Source: Boswellia sacra
Taxonomy: Eukaryota > Streptophyta > Magnoliopsida > Sapindales > Burseraceae
Direction of reading: 5' to 3'
DNA length: 64,000 nucleotides
NCBI GenBank assembly: GCA_013180625.2
Contig: SNVD02002303.1
Location: 1 to 64,000, forward strand
A program made the translations under genes and the position numbers. Positions 22,949 through 32,686 of the stretch are shown here, in pieces; position 1 is the stretch's first letter, and every line of letters starts with the position of its first letter. The notes under the pieces were generated by a model that saw only the letters and a list, made by a program, of their open reading frames with translations, was not told the DNA's origin and searched no databases.

Positions 22949-25375
22949 ATCTAAAGCCAAAGAATATCTCATATGATTTGTTAGTTATTTGGTTAATATT
23001 AATTGATTGCATATATGTATGCTTTTATTTTTTTTATTGTTTATATTGCACAAACTATTTCATAATAGTTTGTACATTCTACTTCTTATTAGATCCACGG
23101 TTATAAGCATATACATAGCTATTAGCTTCATCTATATTTTATTTATATTTTAAATATGAGAGGATCACAAGTGTGATGGATTTTGCTAATTATTTTGTTT
23201 GTTTGTTTATCATATAATGTATGTTGTAGATATTTGCTCTATCATGTTTTATATTTTTGTTCATAATTTGAATATAGTTAACCTTACTATGTTATATATG
23301 ATTAGTGAATTATTCTAGTTTATATTGTGATATATACTTGCGTGTATAAATTCTTTTATTTTTCCTTGCAATGAAAAACTGAAATGAATGTCTAGTTTGG
23401 AGCATCATATGAGTTAATTTCACATATTTGAAACTTCTTTGGATAATGAATACATGATGATTGCTATTATCTTGCAGATCGAGCCTTATCAGGGTTAGAG
23501 AGTTGGTGGCTTCAATTTGTAACTTTCTTTCCAAGTAAAGCTTTATTTTACAACACAAGTAAATAAATGTAAGTTAAAGACATGAATGTATGTTACTGAT
23601 TATTCAAATTTTTCTTATTTATTTCAAAGAATATAAATGAGTTGTAATGTGTAGTAATTTTATTATCAAAACTTTTTATGAGTTTTTATTATAGTCTAAT
23701 AAATACTTCAATTACAAACTAAGTATAATTATTAATTGTTTATGGTTATATATTAACTAAGAATGATTTATATATTAATTGAATATGTGTTTGCTTTGGA
23801 GCTAGTATGCATTTTTAAATGCATCCATAAACTCATATATATTTATAATGTCTTTGATCTTTATTGCATATTATTATTGATTAAGAATTCAATTTATAAG
23901 TTACTTGCATGCATCAAATTTTTATTACACAATAAAGCATGTGTTTTCAATATATTTAATTAGAAACTCATATGTATGATGGTGTGCAATTAATTCATAG
24001 TTTCTTGTGGCTATCATGTATATAGATGATAACATCTAAATAATTGATTACTAGAGTATGTTAAGAAGGCTAATAGATTATTATGATAATTTATGTGGTT
24101 GTATTGAATGAAATTATAGCATAAATGCTAATGATTATTATTAAATACATATATGAGTTATATATTATATTTGCAGTTTTAGCAATAAATGTCTTATTAA
24201 TGTGAGGATTGAAAAAATATTTTTTAATATGGGGGTTTTTAGTTTTTAAGCGGTTTCATATTTTTGTTCTTAATTTTGTACAATTAAGATGACAATAATT
24301 TGAGTGTAGTTATTATTTTGGTGGGTTATAAAATTTAACAAATTAGTGCATTAATATTTGATGGAGTTATGGCTAGTGTATTTAAAATGTTACTCAATGT
24401 GGGGGTTTTCTTTATCTGATGGTTGTTAATGTTTTATGATATTTTGAGAAAAAACGATATTGTAAATTATTAAATGATTATTAATTTTGTGTATGAGTTT
24501 GAAAATATTATTACTTATGAGGTGATTAAGTAAGTGCTCCTTCAATTTTCTTCATTGTGCCTTTGATATTCTTATGCTTTGTAATATTCTTTTTGTGAAA
24601 TATTTAATATTATTTAAGAGAGCTAGTAGAAGTAATTATCAAAATGATGGGAACAAGTTTTCAAAGATAAAATCAATGAGAGATTGTGCAATTATAAAGA
24701 TTTTCAGCATGCTAATTAATTAATTAATTATTTAAATTATCGAGGGGGATGTGCTTAAGCCTGAAGAGAGTCACCTAGAGAAGTAACCCAACCTCTGTGA
24801 TTGGAGATCCCATGAAGAATGTTCAATGGGTAGGAACAATCTGTACTACCTGACTTGTTAAGCACAACTATAATGACATATCCTAGAGGAGATATGATCT
24901 TACTCATCCCTATGGCAAAGTGCTTGTTATATGTGATGTTACGAAGGATATTTATCCTGAATGAGTCCAAAGGCTAAATACTCTTGCGAGGTATAAGTCA
25001 CATATACCTTTTGAGGACTCACCTAAGAGAGAGCGTCGTGAGGGCCGCGACTGTGAGAATTGGGCTGTTCTCTCTCATGAGAATCAAGATTGAGCGCATG
25101 GCCATTAATAGCGCTAACCCGCCAAAACCATGTCTTCGTCGATATTATGTGTGTGATAATTTGAAGTTTGGTCAAGAAATCAAGTTCAAGATTTTGTTCA
25201 CTCAGGTTTCTCAAATGTATACTATCAACACTAAGTGTAGGTTCAAACCCGAAAGGTACCTATACCCATTGCATAATAGAAGGTTGATCTTTATATATAA
25301 TTTTTATTTTATGAGTATTTTTATCTTAATATTTTATTTTATAAAGCTTTAAAGTTTAAACCTTTTGTGGGGGAC

Positions 25376-25953
25376 TGTTGGAGATAAAAGGTTTAAAATA
25401 AATATTTATACAATGAGTTACAAAATTTATTTTGAGATTAATTTCATACGTTACAAGTATAATAAAAATATGAGTTACGACACTTATTGTTTGTAACGTT
25501 CATGTTTTTATTAAGAACATTATGGCTTAGGAGTTACAAGAAATTTAATTTGTAACTTACTTGGCTAAGAGACCACTATATAAAGGAGTTTAAAGGTTCT
25601 AACATCGACATGATATATTTTGAGTATTTTATGATTTTGAGCAACTGCGACACATGAAGACATGGTTTTCTTCCGGTGATCGTTCTCATCGAGAAGATAG
25701 GCTGTGAGCACTGGGTTGTATCTTGATGCCTTTGAGTACCGATATGACCCGCACGAGGGAAGGACTCTTTGGTTTTAGGACAATACCTTTGACATGCCTC
25801 CCAAGTGCTCAGGCCACATATTTCTTACTCTATCTGTTTACTTGTTCTATTTATTTAATAAATTGTTACGTTAATATAATTTATATTTTATTATTTGTTC
25901 AAAATGTTATTGTTTGATTATATTATTTAAATTTATTATAAATATTCTAAACA
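25376..25953 (+). repeat. 3' LTR of the non-coding LTR element
   Basis: Starts TGTTGGAGATAAAAGG and ends TTCTAAACA. A TATATAAA box lies at 25577-25584; the 5' LTR has a decayed equivalent near 22572. Confidence 0.9.
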
Positions 25954-26114
25954 AATTCTGCATCAAAATTTGAACACCAAACCTCTCAGATCTTCATTGA
26001 AACAGAACACAAAAATTAAATCTTCAACACCCTTTTCAGAACACAACAGCAGAGCAATGCAGAGAAATGCTTTTTAGAACACAAAAAACAAAAATCTTAG
26101 AAACTTCTTACTCT

Positions 26115-26981
26115 CAAACCTTCACAAGCGGTGTCAAGATTGATTAAGAAAATAAATATAAATCATATAAACAACATAAGATTATGATTATTAAGCACAT
26201 ATTAAGGGTTAGAGAATCCTTACTCTCATATCAAGGGTTTCACCCTTTCACCTTAGCAAGAGAGAAATTAGCAAGACATTATAAGAGAAAGAACACAAAA
26301 TGCAAGAAAAAGAAAATTCATTAATAACATTAAAACAAGAGAGAAACACAATACAAGATCCCAGCAAGGGCCAATATGCCTTAATGGGTCACAAGGAACC
26401 TTTATTTATAGATACATTCAGGGACAAACTTGTCAAATTACAAAGGAATAATTGTCAAATATTATATGCACCAACTTTGATAATTGGGGTAATTAGGTGA
26501 ACCGACTTTGACCACCAATTTTGACATTGAAGTTTTGAGAATTTTAATCACATGTCTTCATGAAAATCGTAGATATTTCTCTTAGCTTTCTAGAACATCT
26601 TGATTTACATGATTTGGATACGTATTATGAGAGATATGATTAAAATACTGAGGTATGGTCAGGCTGGACCGAAATTGCAGATGGGTTCACTTCAAACCCA
26701 TTTTTGGTCCACTAAGACCCCGAATTTGATGATGCTTCTGAAATACAATCTTGTAGATAATTTAATCAATTTTCCTAAACATTAAGATTTTCACCATTCT
26801 GATCTATAAATAAAGAGTTATGCCCATTTTACTGAACCTGTAACAAAACTAAAATTAAGAGGAAGTTAATTCCAAAGATGCAAAGACTACAAATATGCTT
26901 AAGTTGAGGAATTTAATGACGCTATTAATGCAATATGATGAACTAAGCTCTTATTAAACATACATATTTAAGTGTTCATCA
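26115..26981 (-). repeat. Athila-2 3' LTR, truncated
   Basis: Matches 35960-36809 closely (TGATGAACACTTAAATATG at the start on the minus strand) but stops at about 26115-26130. Beyond that the DNA is the 5' flank of the CAF1 pseudogene. The exact edge is uncertain by ~20 bp. Confidence 0.85.
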
Positions 26982-26995
26982 CACCCCCCAACCAG
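26982..26995 (-). other. Athila-2 polypurine tract
   Basis: On the minus strand GGTTGGGGGGTG directly precedes the TGATGAACAC LTR start. Confidence 0.85.
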
Positions 26996-28300
26996 TTTAT
27001 TGCTAGTCCCTAGCAATTAAAACGTTATTATTTAGAAGTGATTTATAGAATTTTACATCCAAGGTGGTCATTATTACACTCTCCTTGATTTTATCAAAAT
27101 AAACAAACTCCCAACCGATTTTTTTTTTAATGACTCATGTTCCCTTCAGTCAAGATATCAATAAACCTTCTTTTTGTGCTCAGTCGACACATGACTATGG
27201 GGCTTATTAGAAAGAAGCCATATCGGTTCTAATATTTGTTAAGGCTAACAACTGTAGGTAGGGGGCATTCATTTATTTTATATATATATATATGTTTTTT
27301 TCTTCTTTTTTTTTGAAAGAATGCATCTTTAACCCATGTAGCGAGCCTTAGGCTAATGACTCCTAGACCAGTTGGCCTTAAGACATTAGGTGTTAAGACA
27401 CCCCTTCGAGCTTAACGACTCGGGTTGCCGATGCTTTATTTTTGCTTAGAAACTTGTGGATAGTGCAATGTTCAATCCCATTAAGCTTTCTCCTTAATCC
27501 ATGTAGCGAGCTTTGGGCCAATAGCTCCCAAACCAGTTGGTCTTAAGGTATTAGGTGTTGAGGCACCCCTCGGGCTTAATTGCTTGAATTAAGGAGGCTA
27601 TGAGACCAAACTTATCCACAATTGCTCTCTTTTTTTTTACCTTTTTTTTTGCTTTCACTTTTTTTTTTTTACTTTCCCCTTCCTTTTGTTGTTATCCTAA
27701 ACAAAATAAAAGAACTCAAATATTGAAACATTTCATTTCGCCACCCACAATCATGCATCAAGGTATGTGTGTGTGTGAAGAAAGGTTCATGAATACTTGC
27801 TTAACGAGTACATAAGCACAAAGTTTATTAAATGATAATGTTGTGAGAGTTCATAGATTTGAATAATTCAAAGTGAAATGAATAAGACCTCCTTGTTATA
27901 AAATTCAAAAATCAAGACTAAATAATATCAAGTTAGCTAAAATGAGTTTACAAAATCAAAATAAAATGACAAATTCGTTAGAATGGGTTTCAAGAGTTCA
28001 AACTGGTCCTCCTTACTCTGCCATTCCTGACCCAAAATGCGTCTCAAGAGGATTTGAACTCCTTACGCCGCACTCTGAATCTAATTACTAACTCGCTTTC
28101 TTTTTTTTTTTAAAGAAAAAAAATTCAAAACATACTTATGTCTACTATCCTTCCCCCCCAACCAAATGAAACATTGTCCTCAATATTTAAATGTAGAGAG
28201 ATAAAGTATATGAGACATTACTTGAAGCTTCTGTTATTCAAGAGAGATGACCTGAAAGACTTATAAAATGCTAAAAATAAAAGACAATAAAAGAAAAAAA
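26996..28300 (-). other. Athila-2 3' non-coding region with tandem duplication
   Basis: No gene. Two related copies of about 85-90 bp lie at about 27337-27415 and 27499-27580 (shared CCATGTAGCGAGC, ACCAGTTGG, ATTAGGTGTT). Near 28150-28180 the minus strand has ATTGAGGACAATGT followed by GGTTGGGGGG, matching the Athila-1 element at 8322-8350. Pieces at about 27980-28080 match Athila-1 7260-7540. Confidence 0.75.
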
Positions 28301-28951
28301 TTACAAACGGAGATTTAGATCCAATTTGTACTTTTTGTTTTGCCCTCCTAACCAATTAATTTGAGTACTAGCTGGGTCAGGTTCATACGCAACTGCTTGT
28401 AATTTGTCGAGTAACTCACCAGCAGAATTGGAAGAAACAAGGATCTGTCTCACTGAATGAGGGATAAAATTTTGTTCTACTGCTGCATCAACAAAACTTA
28501 TTAAAGGATCAAAGAAATTGTTAACATTCAACAAACCTATAGGTTTTTTATGGAGATTCAATTGGGCCCAAGAGGCAATTTGAAAAATTTTTTCGAGGGT
28601 ACCAAAGCCACCTGGTAAAGCAATAAAAGCATCTGAATTGATGAGCATATATGCCATGCGTTCATCCATAGAGGAGACTTGTAACTCATGTCCAACCTTT
28701 TTTCCAACAATGCTTTCTATAGCCAAAGCTTTAAGAATAACTCCTAAAACTTGACTATCTCCTACACGTGCAGCTCTTGACACACAACCCATTAACCCGA
28801 GGCTGCCTCCCCCATAAACCACATGAATTTTTCTTTTAGCCAGTAGTCTACCAAGATAATTTGCTACCTTGACAAACTCTTTACTTTTACCCGGTCGAGA
28901 TCCACAGAATACACATATCTTTTGGATTCGATGTTTTGAAGTTCTCTCCAT
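28301..28951 (-). CDS. LOG-like: LOG-like cytokinin phosphoribohydrolase, intact ORF with altered motif
   Basis: A 216-codon intronless ORF, ATG 28951 to TAA 28301-28303, full length for LOG. It shows the N-terminal ICVFCGSRPGK, the YGGGSLGLMG loop, MDERMAYMLINSDAF, the signature loop and LLNVNNFFDPL. In the signature PGGxGTxxE the last Glu is Lys (PGGFGTLEK; codons GAA AAA), and the Lys that usually follows the Arg of the preceding xxRK motif is Met. Both positions are important in characterised LOG enzymes, so catalytic activity is doubtful although the frame is open. It sits behind the cysteine-rich ORF, 318 bp apart, in the slot where some Ty3 elements carry envelope-like genes. A TATA-like element is ~50 bases upstream. 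Retro-capture of a spliced host LOG mRNA is the simplest origin. Confidence 0.93.
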   Translation of the reverse strand: MERTSKHRIQKICVFCGSRPGKSKEFVKVANYLGRLLAKRKIHVVYGGGSLGLMGCVSRAARVGDSQVLGVILKALAIESIVGKKVGHELQVSSMDERMAYMLINSDAFIALPGGFGTLEKIFQIASWAQLNLHKKPIGLLNVNNFFDPLISFVDAAVEQNFIPHSVRQILVSSNSAGELLDKLQAVAYEPDPASTQINWLGGQNKKYKLDLNLRL

Positions 28952-28999
28952 GTTTATGTAACTATCTAACTATGTGTGAAGAAGAGAACAAGAGATGTG

Positions 29000-29008
29000 T
29001 ATTTATGG
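29000..29008 (-). promoter_or_regulatory. TATA-like element before LOG copy 2
   Basis: CCATAAATA on the minus strand, about 50 bases upstream of the LOG ATG, followed by a pyrimidine-rich CTCTTGTTCTCTTCTTC leader. A weaker match than in Athila-1. Confidence 0.3.
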
Positions 29009-29194
29009 AGTGCAAAAAGGTATGCTAATGATTACATCTATATAGGTAGCTCGGTTGTTTATTGAAAAAGTTGACAATAATACATAAAAACTCAAAAAAA
29101 GATGATGAAATGAGACACCATAAGTCAAACAAAAGATACAAATTCAAAAATGACAGCTATGAGACATTAAAATTTAAAAATGATGGCACGCATG

Positions 29195-29268
29195 CATATG
29201 TACAAGTAGTTGTGACTGTGGCTCACATCTTCCTCTGGTTTTACGTCCAGAAATGGCTTAAATACCTT
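29195..29268 (-). other. Conserved block after the cysteine-rich ORF, copy 2
   Basis: Counterpart of 5854-5930. The same TAG position is followed by nearly identical DNA (CTGGACGTAAAACC core) and an open frame reading FLDVKPEEDVSHSHNYLYI. Confidence 0.65.
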
Positions 29269-29817
29269 CTATGAGTTGGGGATATGCTTCCCATCCAGTT
29301 TTCTTAGAAACTGACAAACAGGGTCGTTTTGAGTCAGATTCCCAAGACTATAGCGTTCCTGCTCATCTCAGAATTGTGTCCACAAATTAAAAATTTCACG
29401 CTGCACAAGTCCGCAAGAATGCGTCTCAAGAGTCATTCGGATATCATCCAAAGACTCCCTGCTCAGTCCATTCTTGATGAACTGTAGTTTATCCTCTCGA
29501 TTATTAGACAAATATCCCAAGGAGTGACAACGTTGGTTACAAGTCCATCTTGCACATTTAGGACAAACTTGTAACATTTTCGCTCTTCGCTTTTTGGCAT
29601 AAGAGCTTTTTCCCATACCTGGCATGTGAGAAATAAAATTATCTGAAAATTCATAAGAAAATCGAACCTTGGCTTCAATTAACCAGCTTACTTCGACAGG
29701 CATACCCTTACGCATCAACATCTCTACTCTTTCTATGCGAGCTTTGTAAATTTTAAGCAAATCATTTGGAGGAAGAGAGGGAAAATGTTTGTGCAGATTT
29801 GAGAGAATGGTGTCCAT
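29269..29817 (-). pseudogene. Cysteine-rich basic ORF of the Athila cassette, copy 2
   Basis: A 182-codon frame from ATG 29817 (MDTILSNLHKHFPSLP) to TAG 29269-29271, broken once by TGA (29368-29370) where copy 1 has CGT. Shared with copy 1: IEAKVRF, MPGMGKSSYAKKRRAK, the cysteine set VCPKC/CNQRC, NREDKLQFIKNGLS, SCGLVQRE and LRKLDGKHIPNS. An upstream alternative start at 29862 would add 15 hydrophobic-rich residues, but it is not an ATG and is not shared. The conserved frame and cysteines in two diverged elements imply past selection as protein. Function unknown; see copy 1 for the possible viral relationship. Confidence 0.72.
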
Positions 29818-29968
29818 GTGAAAATGCGAGAAAAGAAAAGAAAATGAATGCAAGGTGAGCAACAGTTTTTAGGGAACTGAAAAACCGACTTTAAATGTCA
29901 TGGAGTACCTTATCCGCCACTTGACCGGGAAAAATCAATCCTTAAAAAGGATCGATTAAAGCAATGGA

Positions 29969-32430
29969 CTATTCGTTTTGGTCAAAATTTTCAAAGAATG
30001 GTTTTAACCATTGTCCATTAACTTTAAACACATCACCATTCTTTGGGTTCTCAATTTCAACTGCTCCATGAGGGAAAACATTTTTCACAATGAAAGGCCC
30101 AGTCCAACGAGACCGAAGTTTACCAGGAAACAAATGCAATCTTGAATCATACAAAAGAACTTTTTGTGAAGGTTCAAAAGATTTTCTAACAATGGATTTG
30201 TCATGAAAAACCTTCATTTTTTCTTTGTAGATTTTAGAATTTTCATAAGCCTCATTCCTGATTTTTTCAAGTTCACTCAGTTAGAGTTTACGTAACTTGC
30301 AAGCATCATTCAAATTTGTGTTGAATGTTTTAATGGCCTAATAAGCTTTATGCTTAATTTCCACAAGCAAGTGACAAGGTTTTTCATAAACTAGTCTATA
30401 AGGAGACATTCCCAATGATGTTTTAAAAGCAGTTCGGTAAGCCCAAAGTGTATCATTAAGTCTTAAAGACTAATCTTTACGATTTGGGTTAACCGTTTTT
30501 TCTAAGATCTGTTTTATCTCCCTATTAGCTAATTCAACTTGTCCACTTGTTTGTGGGTGATAAGGTGTATAAATTTTATGGGTTATTTCATATTTCTTCA
30601 TTAAAGTTTCAAATGGTTTGTTACAAAAATGTGTACCCCCATCACTAATAATGGCTCGAGGAATTCCAAATCTACTCAAGATATTCTCTTTCAAGAATTT
30701 GACAACTGTTTTGTGATTATTGTTTCGACATGGAATTGCCTCGACCCATTTTGAAACATAGTCTACTGCAACAAGGATGTACATAAAACCAAATGACGGT
30801 GGAAAGGGTCCCATAAAATCAATACCCCAACAGTCAAAGATTTCAACGACAAGAATGGGATTCAACGGCATCATGTTTCTTTTTGAAATGGATCCCAATT
30901 TTTGACAATTTTCACACGTTTTGCAAAATGCATGTGCATCTTTAAATAAGGTAGGCCAATAAAATCCACATTGCAATATTTTAGCAGCTGTTTTTCTCGA
31001 TGAAAAATATCCTCCACATGCTTCAGAATGACAAAAGTTAACGACACTACTTACCTCACTGTCGGGTATGCATCTTCTTATTATTTAGTTTGGACAATAT
31101 TTGAACAAATATGGGTCATCCCAATAAAAATTTTTCACCTCGGTTAAAAATTTCCTTTTGTCTTGAGCATTCCAATGAGGTGGCATTTTTCCTGTTGCAA
31201 GAAAATTTACAATGTTAGCAAACAAGGTACATTAGCAACGAAAAAAAAAATTCATTAGGAAAAGAATCATTAATAGGTGAAGTTTCAATTAATATCTCTG
31301 TCGTTAGTCTTGAAAGATGATCTGCAACAACATTTTCGGCTCCTTTCTTATCCTTTATTATGATGTTAAATTCTTGGAGCAATAAGATCCACCGTATCAA
31401 TCTAAGTTTTGCATCCTGTTTAGTCATTAAATATCTCACAGCTACATGGTCAGTGTAAACAATTGTTGGAGAGCCAATTAAATAAGATCGAAATTTGTCC
31501 AATGCAAATACTATTGCAAGTAGTTCTTTTTTAGTTGTTGTGTAATTCATTTGTGCCTCATTTAAAGTCCTACTTGCATAGTATATCACATAAGGCTTAC
31601 ATTCTTTTCTTTGTCCTAAGACAGCACCAACTGCATAGTCGCTTGTATCACACATCAATTCAAAAGGCAAGGACCAATCAGGAGATTGCATAATTGGAGC
31701 AGTTGTTAAAAGCCCAATTAATGTATCAAAGGCATTTTGACATTCTTGAGTCCATTCAAAGGAACTATCTTTTATTAAGAGGTTACAAAGAGGTTTAGAT
31801 ATAGCACTGAAATTTCTTATGAACCTTCTATAAAATCCAGCATGCCCTAAGAATGAACGAACCTCTTTAACTGTTTTTGGTGGAGGCAAATGGGAAATTA
31901 ATTCCACTTTAGCTTTGTCCACTTCAATTCCTTTAGAAGACACTACATGACCTAAGACAATTCCTGAAGTGACCATATAATGACATTTTTCTCAATTCAA
32001 AATAATACCTTTGTCTACACACCTTTTCAGGATTTTTTCTAAGTTTTCAAGACAATTGTCAAAAGAGTTTCCAAAGACAGTTAAATCATCCATATAAACT
32101 TCTAAACAATGCTCAACCATATCATTAAAAATGCTTAACATGCATCTTTGAAAAGTGGTTGGGGCATTACAAAATCTAAAAGGCATTCTCCTGAATGCAA
32201 AAGTGCCGAAGGGGCACGTGAATGTGATCTTTTCTTAGTCTTCGAGTACAATGGGAATTTGATAATAGCCTGAGTATCTATCAAGAAAGCAGTAGTAGGG
32301 GTTTCCTGCTACTCTTTCAAGAATTTGGTCAAGGAAAGGTAAGGGAAAATGGTCTTTTCTAGTGACAGCATTTAATTTTTCTATAATCAATGCACATCTT
32401 CCAACTAGATGAGACACGAGTTAGCAATGA
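29969..32430 (-). pseudogene. Athila-2 RT, RNase H and integrase (broken)
   Basis: Minus strand, in order: RT palm N-part (KDHFPLPFLDQILERV, CFLDRYSGY, about 32360-32270), RT catalytic YMDD (about 32090) in a separate frame, RT thumb and RNase H (VLGHVVSSKGIEV to ADHLSRL, 31976-31290; Asp in MCDTSDYAVGA), integrase zinc-binding CKTCENCQK (about 30920), and core with [13 protein letters not shown] and GQVELANRE (D, D, E; about 30820-30510). The C-terminal part reaches [10 protein letters not shown] (stop 29969). Several stops and shifts separate the blocks (near 32190, 31990, 31100-30980 and 30470-30220). Not translatable as one polyprotein. Confidence 0.93.
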
Positions 32431-32686
32431 TTCCCCCTTTTCATTTTTAACAACTGTAATGCCAGATTTTTTAGGTACTACTTGTGTAGGGCTTACCTAC
32501 CACTTACTATCAGAAATAGGATAGATAATTCCCCCACATCAAGTAGTTTGAGAACTTCAGCCCTAATGACCTCTTTCATGTGTGGATTTAATCTCCTTTG
32601 AGGTTGTTGAGATGTTTGGCATTTTCCTCTAAATGTATTCTATGTGTGCAAATTAAAGGGTTAATGCCTTTTATATCTTTTAAAGT

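Larger units (their letters stand above)
22367..25953 (+). mobile_element. Non-coding LTR retrotransposon (LARD-like), full copy
   Basis: 3.6-kb element with 582- and 578-bp LTRs (TGT...ACA) and a perfect 5-bp target duplication AATTC (22362-22366 and 25954-25958). The ~2.4-kb interior is AT-rich and has no gag or pol; a purine-rich stretch (TTTTGTGGGGGAC) precedes the 3' LTR. I see no convincing primer-binding site. It must be mobilised by another element. Inverse partial copy at 12908-15824. Confidence 0.9.
21505..25997 (-). pseudogene. CAF1-like: CAF1/POP2-type mRNA deadenylase pseudogene, split by LTR element
   Basis: CAF1 is the DEDD 3'-exonuclease of the CCR4-NOT complex that shortens mRNA poly(A) tails. 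Reading the minus strand, the ATG is at 25997 and the early EVW..NFDAEL segment is cut at 25959 by the LTR element (22367-25953, AATTC duplication). It resumes at 22366. Visible features are SVDTEFPGF (catalytic Asp and Glu, about 22310), NFDL..DPY, ITFHGLYDLAYILKLLG (third Asp, about 21970) and ERCGDAHNAG (about 21770). The C-terminus in another frame is QVFGIDEQIFLGYLYGLEI through VYRR and TAG 21505. Lesions besides the insertion: TGA for the expected Arg near 25988, TGA at 21758-21760, and a frameshift near 21738. The coding sequence is intronless, as is common for plant CAF1 genes. Confidence 0.92.

Noticed and set aside
24755..24970. 71-codon minus-strand frame in the non-coding LTR element
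   Set aside because: Its counterpart in copy 2 (12908-13110) does not keep the frame; no domain.
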